Source of the DNA: Candidatus Staskawiczbacteria bacterium RIFOXYD1_FULL_32_13
GTDB lineage: Bacteria; Patescibacteriota; Minisyncoccia; Minisyncoccales; Staskawiczbacteraceae
Reading direction: 5' to 3'
NCBI GenBank assembly: GCA_001820485.1
Contig: MHPU01000020.1
Span: 11,589 to 50,320 of the forward strand
DNA: 38,732 bases
The translations under genes and the position numbers were made by a program. Positions 1 to 8,294 of the stretch are shown one piece after another; within the stretch, counting starts at the first letter, position 1, and each line of letters opens with the position of its first letter. The notes beneath the pieces were generated by a model. It had not been told where the DNA came from and did not search any database. It was given only the letters and a program-made list of their open reading frames with translations.

Positions 1-1660
1 GTAAAACAATCGCTCTAAACTTTGTGATATAAGCTTTAACATCATCTCCTGGTTTTGGACTACAACATTTAGCAATGTTTATAAGCATTCCTTTTTGACC
101 TGCAATAAAAATATGTTGTGGTTTTTCTTTTATTATTTTTTGCTTTTCTTCTTTTCTTTTTTGAAACCTCTCTGTAATTTCTAATACTTTTTTTCTAATA
201 AAACTAGGAATTGGAATTTTAAATCCAGAGTTTTTTGCAGAAATAATTTTTTTAATATGACTTTTTGCCATATTTGTTTTTACAAATTTTAACCAATCTT
301 GTGATGGTTCTTTGTTTTTATTTGTTATAATTTCCACAACATCTGCATTTTCAAGCATATAAGATAATGGAACAATTTTACCTAAAATTTTAGCTGATTC
401 GCAATGATTCCCAATATCAGAATGTACAGCATATGCAAAATCAACAGGAGTTGAATCTTTTGGCAAAGAAATAATATCCCCTTTTGGCGTAAAAACAAAA
501 ACAAAATCTTCAAAAAAATCTATTTTAAATGTTTCCCAGAATTTTGGAGTTTGAGCCACCCATTCAAATTTTTTACTATCTTTCTTTAAATCTATCTTTT
601 CTTTATAGCTCCAATGAGCACAAACTCCATATTCTGCTTCTTTATGCATATCTTGAGTTCTTATTTGAATTTCAGAAATATGATCTTTATCTAAGTAAAC
701 ACTAGTATGAAGTGATCTATATCCATTAATTTTTGGTTTAGCAATATAATCATCAATCTCTTCTGATATCGGCTTAAAATATTTATGTAATATCCCTAAG
801 GCTTTATAACAATCTGAGACTTCTTGTGTTATAATTCTAATAGCTACTAAATCATGGATTCTTTCGATATCCATATCTTTTTTTAAAAGCTTTCTATAGG
901 TTGACCAATAAGATTTTGCCCTATAATTTATCTCTATAAATTTTATTCTCTCTTTTTTTAAAATTCTATTTAATTTTGGAATAAATTTTCTAATATATTT
1001 TTCCCTTTCTTCATATTTTTCTTTTGTATTATTTTGAATCCATTTATATTTGTCTCCAAACAAATAGAAAAATGAGCCATCTTCAAGTAATCTTTTTATT
1101 TCTCCAAGCCCAAGTCTATTAGCTATAGGTACAAATATTTCTAAAGTTTCCAAAGAATATATTTTTCTCTGTTCTTCTGAAAGCGAAGCTAAATGTTCCA
1201 ATCCATCTAACCTAGAAACCAACTCAATTAATAGCACCCTTAAATCACCCGCTAAAGCTATAAATGTTTTTCTTAAATTCTCAATTTTTTCCTTTGTAAA
1301 AATCTTTTTTTCTTTTAAGTTAAGATTTAAGGAAAACCTTATTTTTCTTAAATTTGAAACTTTTTTAATTAAATCTGCAACCTCTATACTAAATTTTTTG
1401 CCAATTTCTTTTAATTCTGTTTCCTGAACTAAAGATAATTTATCATCAATAGCATCGTGCAATAAAGCTGTAATTAATGTTTTTTCATCAACTTTCATTT
1501 TATCTAAAAATAAAGCAACTCTTAATGCATGTTCTATATAATTTTCTCCAGATAGTCTTTTTTTGTCCTTATAAATTTCTTTAGCAAATTCAAAAGCTTC
1601 CAAAATTAATTTTGGATTTTCTTTGCCTTTTAGTAATTTTTCGATTGACAATTCTTTCAT
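1..1660 (-). CDS. rel: Rel/SpoT-family (p)ppGpp synthetase/hydrolase, C-terminus cut by window edge
   Basis: Read by translating the minus strand from the ATG at 1660; about 553 codons are visible and the frame is open to the edge. In order I see an HD hydrolase domain (HALRVA near residue 42, LLHDAIDD near 65-72), the synthetase domain (DLVAIRII near 267, NGYRSLHT near 310, EIQIRT near 327), a TGS domain (FVFTPKGD, about 385-417), and a CCSPKPGDD zinc-finger-like motif near 530. Bifunctional Rel enzymes make and degrade the alarmone (p)ppGpp from GTP/GDP and ATP. The hydrolase motif reads HDAIDD where HD-V-V-ED is usual, so the Glu is conservatively Asp. The C-terminal ACT/RRM part is missing only because the window ends. 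The start lies 6 nt behind a TGaTATTAT box, implying a leaderless mRNA. It is divergent from the NUDIX gene, with 19 bp between them. Confidence 0.93.
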   Translation of the reverse strand, partial: MKELSIEKLLKGKENPKLILEAFEFAKEIYKDKKRLSGENYIEHALRVALFLDKMKVDEKTLITALLHDAIDDKLSLVQETELKEIGKKFSIEVADLIKKVSNLRKIRFSLNLNLKEKKIFTKEKIENLRKTFIALAGDLRVLLIELVSRLDGLEHLASLSEEQRKIYSLETLEIFVPIANRLGLGEIKRLLEDGSFFYLFGDKYKWIQNNTKEKYEEREKYIRKFIPKLNRILKKERIKFIEINYRAKSYWSTYRKLLKKDMDIERIHDLVAIRIITQEVSDCYKALGILHKYFKPISEEIDDYIAKPKINGYRSLHTSVYLDKDHISEIQIRTQDMHKEAEYGVCAHWSYKEKIDLKKDSKKFEWVAQTPKFWETFKIDFFEDFVFVFTPKGDIISLPKDSTPVDFAYAVHSDIGNHCESAKILGKIVPLSYMLENADVVEIITNKNKEPSQDWLKFVKTNMAKSHIKKIISAKNSGFKIPIPSFIRKKVLEITERFQKRKEEKQKIIKEKPQHIFIAGQKGMLINIAKCCSPKPGDDVKAYITKFRAIVL

Positions 1661-1671
1661 AAATTTATAAT
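1645..1671 (+). promoter_or_regulatory. Promoter of the NUDIX gene at 1680
   Basis: TTGACA (1645-1650), a 15-bp spacer and TATAAT (1666-1671). The ATG at 1680 is 8 nt after the -10 box, so the transcript should begin at or next to the start codon. The -35 box lies inside the rel coding region. Confidence 0.55.
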
Positions 1672-1675
1672 ATCA
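1667..1675 (-). promoter_or_regulatory. Extended -10 promoter of rel
   Basis: Minus strand reads TGaTATTAT, followed by 6 nt and the rel ATG at 1660. It overlaps the -10 box of the divergent NUDIX gene (1666-1671), so the two polymerases could not sit there together. Confidence 0.55.
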
Positions 1676-1679
1676 AAAT

Positions 1680-2186
1680 ATGAAGAAAGAAGCTAATAAA
1701 AATAAAATTGAAAGTGTTGCAGTCTGGCTAATAATAGAAAATGGCAAAAATGCCAGCAAAGTTGCCCTGCAAAAAAGAAGTGAAAAAGATGGAAAAAAAG
1801 TTCAATCATTTCCTTTTATTTGCCAGCCAACTTTTAATGGAAAATTAGAAATAGGGGAAAGCGTAGAAAATGCTATGCAAAGGGAGGCAATGGAAGAATT
1901 AGGCAAAAATTTTAAATTGCCCAATGATTTGGGTTTGTTTGACACAGCAAAGTATGAATTTAAGGGCATTCTAGCTGTAAGCTATAATTTTTACGCCAAA
2001 ATTTCAGAAAAAGATTTACAAACCATTAAATTGCATTCTGCTGCAATGTCAGAATTAGTTTTTGTTGGCAAAGATGATTTATCAAAAATAAAAACTACTG
2101 AAGACAAAAATGCAAATCCCAAAAAAGAAATTGTAATGTTTAAGGACCAATATTTGGCAATAAAAAAATTATTTTCTATACTTTAA
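1680..2186 (+). CDS. NUDIX hydrolase
   Basis: A 168-residue protein with a recognisable NUDIX box: a Gly, then IGE and the REAMEELG core, around residues 60-82. NUDIX enzymes hydrolyse nucleoside diphosphates linked to another moiety, using Mg2+ held by the Glu residues. The stretch before the box (VALQKRSEKDGKK, SFPFICQPTFNG) gives no clear substrate class; the substrate could be a damaged nucleotide or a nucleotide sugar. It is divergent from rel and convergent with topA, the two stop codons being only 2 bp apart with no terminator between. No Shine-Dalgarno sequence; the mRNA is probably leaderless. Confidence 0.85.
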   Translation: MKKEANKNKIESVAVWLIIENGKNASKVALQKRSEKDGKKVQSFPFICQPTFNGKLEIGESVENAMQREAMEELGKNFKLPNDLGLFDTAKYEFKGILAVSYNFYAKISEKDLQTIKLHSAAMSELVFVGKDDLSKIKTTEDKNANPKKEIVMFKDQYLAIKKLFSIL

Positions 2187-2188
2187 TA

Positions 2189-4372
2189 TCATGTTTTAAA
2201 ATCACATTCTTTAGAAGAGCATTTGATAATGCCTTTTTTTGTTTCTACGAGAATTGATTTACATTTAGGACAAAAATCTGATTTACCATCTTTATTAATA
2301 AATGGCTTGTCCCAAACTGCAAAATCACATTTTGGATAAATACTACAACCATAAAATATTTTGCCACGTTTTGATTTTTTAAAAATAATTTGTCCTTCTT
2401 TACATTTTGGACAATCAATATTAAGACTTTTTACTTCTTTAGATTCTTTAGTTTCTAAAGATTCTGTATGTTTACATTCTGGGAAACCAGTACAAGCATA
2501 AAATCTACCAAATCTCCCCAATTTTTCTACCATAGGTTTTGCACACTCAGGGCAAATTTTATCTGTAGCAACATCTGTATTTTCTTTTTTAACTTCTTTA
2601 TATTTTTCTTCTAACTTTTTTGCAAAAGGTATATAAAAATCTTTTAAAGTTTTTTGCCAAGTATCTTTGCCTTCTGCAACTTCATCAAGCTCTTTTTCCA
2701 TTTTAGCTGTAAAATCAACATCTACAATTTCAGGAAAGTTTTCCATTAAAACATTATTTACCAAAACTCCCATTTCAGTTGGAAAAAATCTTTTTTGGTC
2801 ATTTTTATTTATATAGTTTCTAGTTTGTATTGTACTTAAAGTTGGGGCATAAGTTGAGGGCCTACCAATTCCAAATTTTTCAAGAGCTTTAATTAAGCTT
2901 GCTTCATTGAATCTTGGCGGTGGCTCTGTAAAATGCTGACTCGATTCAATTTTTACCAAATCAAGCTTTTCTTTTTCTTGCAAAACAGGAAGATCCGCCT
3001 CGCTAAACTTTGTAGGATAAACTTTGAGAAAACCATCAAACTTTAAAACTTGCCCCGACGCCCGAAAAGTATATTCACCGTCATTGCGAGGAGCTGGCGA
3101 CGAAGCAATCCCAGAGGTTGAGATTGCTTCGCTTCGCTCGCAATGACGAGAAGCAACAATATCCACGGTTGTAGCATCAAATATAGCAGAGCTCATTTGA
3201 CAAGCCACAAATCTTTGCCAAATTAAAGTATAAAGCTTTAATTGCTTTGCATCTATACCTCCCAATGATTCTGGAGTTATGACTGGGCGGGTAGGTCTTA
3301 TAGCTTCATGAGCTTCCTGTGCATTTTCCTTAGCTTTAAATTTTCTAAAATTATAATAATTTTCTCCAAATTTTTCTGTAATAAATTTTTTACTAGCTTC
3401 CAAAGACGTTTCTGAAAGATTTAAAGAATCTGTTCGGTGATAAGTAATATGCCCCTGTTCATAAAGTTTTTGAGCTAATTGCATTGTAAATTTTGCAGAA
3501 AAACCAAATTTATTTGAAGCTGTTTGTTGAAGCGTACTAGTTGTAAATGGAGCAAATGGATTTTTTTTAGTCTCTTTTTTTTCAACTTTTCCTATTATAT
3601 AATCTGAATTTTCTAAATCTTTTAAAATTTCATCTGCTTCTATTTGGTTTTTAATATCTAACTTTTCTATAGGTTTCCCATCTTTTTTTACCAAAGTCGC
3701 CACAAATTTCTCGTTGTCATTCCCGTGCAAACGGGAATCCAGAGTTAATTTTGCATTCTCTGGATACCCGCTTTCGCGAGTATGACACTTACAAAGTTCT
3801 GCTTGAACAGTCCAATATTCATCGGGCTTAAAAGCTTTAATTTCGTTTTCTCTATCTACAACAAGTCTAACTGCTACAGATTGAACTCTGCCTGCTGACA
3901 AACCTCTTGAAATCTTTTTCCACAAAAAAGGCGAAAGCTTATACCCAACTAATCTATCTAAAATTCTTCTTGATTGTTGAGAATTAACCAAAGCAATATC
4001 AATTTTTCTTGGATGTAAAATTGCTTCATTAATTGCATCTTCTGTAATTTCATGAAAAACAATTCTTTTTGGATCTTTTAATTTTAATGCTTCTGCTAAA
4101 TGCCAAGAAATTGCTTCTCCTTCGCGGTCTTCATCAGTAGCTAAAATAGTTTCTTCTGCTTTTGCTGATTCTTTTTTAAGCAAAGTTAAATTCTTTTTAG
4201 CTTTTGTTGGAATAATATATTTTGGCTCAAAATTATTTTCAACATCTACCCCAATCTCAGATTTTGGTAAATCTCTTACATGCCCCATAGAGGCTAAAAC
4301 TTTATAATCTTTACCCAAAAATGATTGAATATTTCTTCCTTTTGCAGGAGACTCAACTATAACTAATTTCAT
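2189..4372 (-). CDS. topA: DNA topoisomerase I (type IA)
   Basis: 727 residues. The Toprim domain opens the protein (LVIVESPAKGRNI, then ATDEDREGEAISWHL). SAGRVQSVAVRLVVDRE follows, and the catalytic Tyr is Y311 in the ITYHRTDS motif. Three four-cysteine zinc ribbons close the C-terminus (starting CPECAKPM, CPKCKEGQ and CPKCKSIL). The enzyme relaxes negative supercoils by single-strand passage. Two segments do not belong to the family: residues about 196-220 and 409-432 are encoded by two unrelated palindromic repeats (3716-3786 and 3079-3148) that keep the frame open. Stop codon is TGA. An extended -10 box (TGaTATAGT) lies about 45 nt upstream of the ATG. Confidence 0.97.
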   Translation of the reverse strand: MKLVIVESPAKGRNIQSFLGKDYKVLASMGHVRDLPKSEIGVDVENNFEPKYIIPTKAKKNLTLLKKESAKAEETILATDEDREGEAISWHLAEALKLKDPKRIVFHEITEDAINEAILHPRKIDIALVNSQQSRRILDRLVGYKLSPFLWKKISRGLSAGRVQSVAVRLVVDRENEIKAFKPDEYWTVQAELCKCHTRESGYPENAKLTLDSRLHGNDNEKFVATLVKKDGKPIEKLDIKNQIEADEILKDLENSDYIIGKVEKKETKKNPFAPFTTSTLQQTASNKFGFSAKFTMQLAQKLYEQGHITYHRTDSLNLSETSLEASKKFITEKFGENYYNFRKFKAKENAQEAHEAIRPTRPVITPESLGGIDAKQLKLYTLIWQRFVACQMSSAIFDATTVDIVASRHCERSEAISTSGIASSPAPRNDGEYTFRASGQVLKFDGFLKVYPTKFSEADLPVLQEKEKLDLVKIESSQHFTEPPPRFNEASLIKALEKFGIGRPSTYAPTLSTIQTRNYINKNDQKRFFPTEMGVLVNNVLMENFPEIVDVDFTAKMEKELDEVAEGKDTWQKTLKDFYIPFAKKLEEKYKEVKKENTDVATDKICPECAKPMVEKLGRFGRFYACTGFPECKHTESLETKESKEVKSLNIDCPKCKEGQIIFKKSKRGKIFYGCSIYPKCDFAVWDKPFINKDGKSDFCPKCKSILVETKKGIIKCSSKECDFKT
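3079..3148. repeat. Palindromic repeat family B, in frame inside topA
   Basis: A 70-nt imperfect palindrome that starts CGTCATTGCGAGGA and ends TCGCTCGCAATGACG. It encodes topA residues about 409-432 (RHCERSEAIS then PAPRND). A relative sits inside ksgA at 21172-21280. It resembles small palindromic elements known to insert within reading frames in other bacteria, such as the Rickettsia RPEs; that comparison is by analogy only. Confidence 0.8.
3716..3786. repeat. Palindromic repeat family A, in frame inside topA
   Basis: A 71-nt imperfect palindrome from GTCATTCCCGT to GAGTATGAC with arms meeting around CCAGAG/CTCTGG. It is read in frame as residues about 196-220 (TRESGYPE, then LDSRLHGND). 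Relatives lie at 9127-9198, 16446-16529 and 38305-38376. Confidence 0.85.
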
Positions 4373-4416
4373 AATTTTATTTTTAAATTTTAAATTTTGC
4401 CTTTTGAATTTGCTTT

Positions 4417-4425
4417 ACTATATCA
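4417..4425 (-). promoter_or_regulatory. Extended -10 promoter of topA
   Basis: Minus strand reads TGaTATAGT, with no convincing -35 box. It implies a leader of roughly 40 nt before the topA ATG, unlike the leaderless genes nearby. Confidence 0.45.
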
Positions 4426-4468
4426 TACAATTTTAAAAGCACCAAAAAAAACTCCTATCTTAAAAAAC

Positions 4469-4506
4469 AAAAATCCGCTTTAAATAAATCAAATAAGCGG
4501 ATTTTT
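4469..4506. terminator. Bidirectional terminator
   Basis: AAAAATCCGCTT pairs with AAGCGGATTTTT around a 14-nt loop. The A-run on one side and T-run on the other would serve both strands; it lies downstream of the minus-strand NUDIX gene that ends at 4618. Confidence 0.7.
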
Positions 4507-4515
4507 ATTTTTCGC

Positions 4516-4541
4516 ATTCGCTCAGACCCGTGTGAGCGAAT
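4516..4541. repeat. 26-nt hairpin, inverted partner of 6221-6246
   Basis: ATTCGCTCA and TGAGCGAAT form a perfect 9-bp stem around GACCCGTG. The copy at 6221-6246 has the same stem, and its loop is nearly the reverse complement (CACAGGTC). The two sit in inverted orientation around a three-gene segment. Confidence 0.75.
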
Positions 4542-4617
4542 AGCCTTATTTAGTATTTTGCATTGAAAACTCTCTAAGTGCCTGCAAATCCTGTTTTTTA
4601 TATTTTTGCTATTTATT

Positions 4618-5064
4618 TTACCAACCAAACTCACTATAAATAATGTTATTTTTAATATTTTCTAGAGCTGTTTTAATATACAGGATTATATTTTCTGGCA
4701 AATTAGACACATCAAACCATTTTAAATCATCACATTTATTTGGCTCTTTATTTTCAATATTTCCTTGCCACTTTTTACAAATAATAAAAGCATCTATCCA
4801 TTCATTATCTTTTGGTTCTTTTGTTATTCTATTCATTAAGTGAGCCATTTTTAAATCTTCTGATTTAATCGTTATTCCAATCTCTTCACTAGCTTCTCTG
4901 ATAACGCATTTACTAAATGACTCTCCCTTGTCTACTTTGCCTGCAACCATCATATATTTTCCATCTTCATAACCAGTATTAAATCTCCTTTGTAGCAAAA
5001 TTTTATTATCTTTTATCAAAACTAAATATGACGCTGGCACAATTTTATGTTTTTCATTTATCAT
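4618..5064 (-). CDS. NUDIX hydrolase (second, unrelated to the first)
   Basis: 148 residues with an orthodox NUDIX box, GKVDKGESFSKCVIREASEE, at about residues 42-63. The N-terminal strand (ASYLVLIKDNKILLQRR) and the KWFDVSNLPENI motif near the end resemble the MutT/8-oxo-dGTP branch of the family, but the substrate cannot be fixed from sequence. It follows the 5080-5526 gene by 15 bp and is probably its operon partner. Start is the first in-frame ATG; no Shine-Dalgarno site is present. Confidence 0.87.
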   Translation of the reverse strand: MINEKHKIVPASYLVLIKDNKILLQRRFNTGYEDGKYMMVAGKVDKGESFSKCVIREASEEIGITIKSEDLKMAHLMNRITKEPKDNEWIDAFIICKKWQGNIENKEPNKCDDLKWFDVSNLPENIILYIKTALENIKNNIIYSEFGW

Positions 5065-5079
5065 AAATTTATTTTTAAT

Positions 5080-5526
5080 TTAATTATTTTTTACTCCTTT
5101 AATATTAATATCCTCTTCATATAGATCCGCACTGTTTAAAATATCATTACGCATAGATATAACAAATTGTTTATAAATAATATTTCTTTCATTTTTTGCT
5201 TCTTCCGTTTCTGATGTAGAAGTTTTAGCCATTGCTTCCAATAATTTATTAAAATTCCTAACGACATCAACAGATCCCCAAATTTGTATTTTTCTATAAT
5301 ATTCTAGTAATTTATCTGTATATTTATTTGATTCTTCTTCATTAACAGTATCAAAAAATTTTGATAGTATTTCATGAACATTTACATATGCATCTCTTCT
5401 ATATTCCATCATTCTAATATGCCTGTCTAAATTTTTATTTGACAAATAATTAACAAGACCTCCTGCTATTGCACCAATTATTCCACTAGGAACTACAATT
5501 AAAATAATAATTTGTAAAATATCCAT
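5080..5526 (-). CDS. Membrane-anchored protein of unknown function
   Basis: 148 residues. Residues 3-28 form one hydrophobic, Gly-containing transmembrane helix (ILQIIILIVVPSGIIGAIAGG), followed by a charged, largely helical cytoplasmic-type region with YRRDAYVNVHEILSKFF. I do not recognise a named family. It is the first gene of a likely two-gene operon with the NUDIX gene at 4618. Its promoter (TTGACT-N16-TAAGAT) is nearly identical to that of the next gene upstream, because a 37-nt segment is duplicated. Confidence 0.65.
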   Translation of the reverse strand: MDILQIIILIVVPSGIIGAIAGGLVNYLSNKNLDRHIRMMEYRRDAYVNVHEILSKFFDTVNEEESNKYTDKLLEYYRKIQIWGSVDVVRNFNKLLEAMAKTSTSETEEAKNERNIIYKQFVISMRNDILNSADLYEEDINIKGVKNN

Positions 5527-5542
5527 AAATTTATTTTTAATT

Positions 5543-5579
5543 ATTATTTTATCTTACACCTTGAAGTTTTTTAGTCAAC
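5543..5579 (-). promoter_or_regulatory. Promoter of the 5526 gene, left copy of a 37-nt direct repeat
   Basis: On the minus strand: TTGACT (5573-5578), 16 bp, TAAGAT (5551-5556). The 37-nt block matches 6019-6055 at about 34 positions in the same orientation. Confidence 0.55.
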
Positions 5580-5600
5580 AACAATACAGCAAAATAAATA

Positions 5601-5640
5601 AAAAAATCCGTACTGGTGCGAGAGCCGCCAGTACGGTTTG
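5601..5640 (-). terminator. Terminator of the 5968 gene
   Basis: CCGTACTGG (5608-5616) and CCAGTACGG (5628-5636) form a perfect 9-bp stem. On the minus strand a T-rich tract follows, as expected for an intrinsic terminator of the gene ending at 5663. Confidence 0.7.
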
Positions 5641-5662
5641 AATTTTCGCGCTAAAACGCCGA

Positions 5663-5968
5663 CTATTGGTGAGCTCGGCGATATGCACGCTGAGCGTCTT
5701 CAGCCTCAAGCTCCCTTATTTCAGCAATCTTACGACGACGCGCATTATCGTCAAGATACTGACGCAACCTTTTTTTGCCCATCGAAAGCATCGCGAAATG
5801 ATCGAGATCGAGCGATGGATGAGAAACATCTTTTCTGATCCATAGACGGTACCACCACAACTTGATACCTGCGTTCCAAATCAAGCAACGAAGCTCGTGA
5901 AGCTTTTCACGCAACCCCCAACGAAAGAACAAAACCGTGTAATTCCACCACTTTCGCCAACTTTTCAT
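5663..5968 (-). CDS. Trp/Arg-rich small protein of unknown function
   Basis: 101 residues. The N-terminal half is rich in Trp and Arg (WRKWWNYTVLFFRWG, then LWWYRLWIRK) and may lie on a membrane surface; the C-terminal half is charged and helical (RRRKIAEIRELEAEDAQRA). I recognise no family. It differs from its neighbours: base composition is visibly richer in G and C, AAGGAG lies 8 nt before the ATG, and it has its own promoter and terminator. This suggests an acquired single-gene unit. Coding status rests on the ribosome site, the flanking signals and composition. Confidence 0.6.
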   Translation of the reverse strand: MKSWRKWWNYTVLFFRWGLREKLHELRCLIWNAGIKLWWYRLWIRKDVSHPSLDLDHFAMLSMGKKRLRQYLDDNARRRKIAEIRELEAEDAQRAYRRAHQ

Positions 5969-6018
5969 GATGTTTTCTCCTTATCAAGCGGATTTAATCA
6001 ACACAATCATTTACACAG

Positions 6019-6055
6019 ATTATTTTATATTACACCTTGAAAGTTTTTAGTCAAC
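6019..6055 (-). promoter_or_regulatory. Promoter of the 5968 gene, right copy of the 37-nt repeat
   Basis: On the minus strand: TTGACT (6049-6054), 16 bp, TAATAT (6027-6032). This is a duplicate of the block at 5543-5579. Confidence 0.6.
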
Positions 6056-6157
6056 TCTTTACTATTTGGGCAATATAGCATCATAAATAACAAAAATATT
6101 AGAGTTATTATGATTGTAATAAATATAAAACAACCTGTATAGTGAAGAGTCAACTAC
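6047..6157. repeat. Imperfect 111-nt palindrome
   Basis: Outer arms 6047-6065 and 6139-6157 match at about 15 of 19 positions as inverted repeats. An inner pair, CATAAATAAC and GTTATTATG, continues the fold. The left arm contains the -35 box of the 5968 gene. It fits a small non-coding mobile element or a regulatory hairpin, but the match is only moderate. Confidence 0.4.
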
Positions 6158-6170
6158 AAAAACTACAACC

Positions 6171-6210
6171 AAAAATCCGTCCTAAGCGAAGTTAAATGGA
6201 CGGATTTTTG
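6171..6210. terminator. Terminator between hppA and the accessory segment
   Basis: AAAAATCCGTCC pairs with GGACGGATTTTT. It is followed 10 nt later by the ATTCGCTCA hairpin, the same arrangement as at 4469-4541. Confidence 0.65.
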
Positions 6211-6220
6211 TTTTTTTGTA

Positions 6221-6246
6221 TTCGCTCACACAGGTCTGAGCGAATT
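6221..6246. repeat. 26-nt hairpin, inverted partner of 4516-4541
   Basis: Stem ATTCGCTCA/TGAGCGAAT with loop CACAGGTC. It lies 10 bp downstream of the hppA stop codon and may also help terminate hppA. Confidence 0.75.
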
Positions 6247-6256
6247 GATTTATAAT

Positions 6257-8287
6257 TTAAATAATAAAAGCGACAATAAGCAAGGCTACAATGTTAAGCA
6301 CTTTAATCATTGGATTTATAGCTGGACCTGCGGTGTCTTTATAAGGGTCACCAACAGTATCTCCTGTAACTGCAGCTTGATGAGCAAAACTTCCTTTGCC
6401 TCCATAATTACCTTCTTCAATATATTTTTTAGCATTGTCCCAAGCAGCTCCGCCAGTTGTCATAGAAATACCCACAAAAATTCCTGTAACAATTGAACCA
6501 ATTAAAAGCCCTCCCAAAGCTTGAGGCCCTAAAATAAATCCTACTAAAACTGGAACCACTACTGGGATTAAAGCTGGAAGTAGCATTTCTTTAATAGCAG
6601 CTTTAGTAACAATATCAACACATTTGCCATATTCTGGTTTTGCTGTACCTTCCATCAAACCTTTTATTTCTCTAAATTGTCTTCTAATCTCTTCTACAAC
6701 TTTACCTGCTGTTTTACCTACTGCTTGCATTAAAAATGATGCAAATAAATATGGCAAAAGTCCCCCAATCAACAAACCTGCAATTACCATTGGATCATCT
6801 AAAATAAATCCCGGTCCTTTATTAAGCGATAATTCAGTAACTTTTTGCGAATATGCAGAAAACAACACCAAAGCAGCAAGTCCAGCTGAAGCAATCGCAT
6901 AACCTTTTGTTACAGATTTTGTTGTATTTCCAACTGAGTCTAAAGCATCTGTAATTTTTCTTGTTTCTTGTGGCATATCAGACATTTCGGCAATTCCGCC
7001 AGCATTGTCTGTGATTGGGCCATAAGCATCAACTCCTACAATAATTCCTGCAACTGAAAGCATTGCCATAACTGCCAAAGCCACTCCATAAATACCAGCA
7101 AGCCAAAAACTTACAATTGTAGCTAAAGCAATTAAAATTACAGGATAAGCAGTTGATTGCATCCCAATAGCAATACCTTTAATTATATTTGTTGCATGTC
7201 CTGTTTCAGATGCTTTTGCTAAACTTCTTACAGGACTGTATTTTTTTGAAGTATAATATTCTGTGATTACAAACATTAAAGCAGCTACAACAAGGCCAAC
7301 TAGTGTGGATAAATATAAATTCATTACAGAAACATTTTGTCCTGCCATTGTGTTAGATATTAAAGGATAAAATCCAATTGCTGATAAAACAATTGAAACT
7401 GCTACTCCTTTATACATAGCTCCCATAATATTTTGAGTTTTGCCAAGCTTTACAAAAAAGCTTCCAATTATAGAAGTTAAAATTGAAACTGTTCCAATAA
7501 ATAATGGCAGTAAAATAAATTGTGTTTTTCCTGCAAAAAGCAAAGACCCCAAAATCATAGCAGCTACTGTTGTTACAGAATATGTTTCAAAAATATCAGC
7601 TGCCATTCCAGCACAGTCTCCAACATTATCTCCAACTTGATCAGCTATAACTCCCGGATTTCTTGGATCATCTTCTGGAATATTTTTTTCAACCTTGCCT
7701 ACTAAGTCAGCTCCTACATCTGCAGCTTTAGTATAAATACCTCCACCAATTCTAGCAAATACAGAAATTAAGCTAGCTCCAAATCCCAAAGCAATTAAAT
7801 ATTCTAAAGAGAATAAACTTTTTGATGTTACAAAATAAACGCAAGAAACAGCTAAGAGTCCAAATGATACAACCAAAAGTCCTGTTACCAAGCCACCTTT
7901 AAATGCTAAGTCTAAAGCAACCCCCATTCCTTTTCTTGCAGATTCAGCAACTCTTGTATTAGCTTGTGTTGAAATTAACATTCCTACAAAGCCAGAAAGT
8001 CCAGATAAAAATGCTCCAATTAAAAATGATAAAGCCATCCCAAATCCTACCCAAGCCCCTGATTGAAAACCAAAAAATATCCAAATTGCAAAAAACAAAA
8101 CAACAGCTACCATACCTATTGTTTTATATTGTCTTTTTAAATAAGACATTGCTCCTTCTTGAACTGCTTTTGTAATTTCAATAGCTTTGCCTTTAGCTAC
8201 TGGCATTTTATTTATTTTAGTTACCAAATAAAATACAAACGCAATTGCAAATAACGACACAATTATTGGCGAATATAGCAAAAACAT
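6257..8287 (-). CDS. hppA: Membrane-bound proton-translocating pyrophosphatase
   Basis: 676 residues with about 16 hydrophobic segments, typical of the family. It couples pyrophosphate hydrolysis to proton pumping across the cytoplasmic membrane. The catalytic loop shows DVGADLVGKVEKNIPEDD followed by NPGVIADQVGDNVGD; a second conserved site reads DAYGPITDNAGGIAEM. At the cation-selectivity site the protein has GNTTKSVTKG with Lys457 and Thr460, the pattern of potassium-independent H+-PPases. The promoter is TTTACC-N17-TATACT at 8376-8404. A 71-nt palindromic element occupies most of the leader, ending 7 nt before the ATG. Confidence 0.96.
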   Translation of the reverse strand: MFLLYSPIIVSLFAIAFVFYLVTKINKMPVAKGKAIEITKAVQEGAMSYLKRQYKTIGMVAVVLFFAIWIFFGFQSGAWVGFGMALSFLIGAFLSGLSGFVGMLISTQANTRVAESARKGMGVALDLAFKGGLVTGLLVVSFGLLAVSCVYFVTSKSLFSLEYLIALGFGASLISVFARIGGGIYTKAADVGADLVGKVEKNIPEDDPRNPGVIADQVGDNVGDCAGMAADIFETYSVTTVAAMILGSLLFAGKTQFILLPLFIGTVSILTSIIGSFFVKLGKTQNIMGAMYKGVAVSIVLSAIGFYPLISNTMAGQNVSVMNLYLSTLVGLVVAALMFVITEYYTSKKYSPVRSLAKASETGHATNIIKGIAIGMQSTAYPVILIALATIVSFWLAGIYGVALAVMAMLSVAGIIVGVDAYGPITDNAGGIAEMSDMPQETRKITDALDSVGNTTKSVTKGYAIASAGLAALVLFSAYSQKVTELSLNKGPGFILDDPMVIAGLLIGGLLPYLFASFLMQAVGKTAGKVVEEIRRQFREIKGLMEGTAKPEYGKCVDIVTKAAIKEMLLPALIPVVVPVLVGFILGPQALGGLLIGSIVTGIFVGISMTTGGAAWDNAKKYIEEGNYGGKGSFAHQAAVTGDTVGDPYKDTAGPAINPMIKVLNIVALLIVAFII

Positions 8288-8294
8288 AGTTTTT

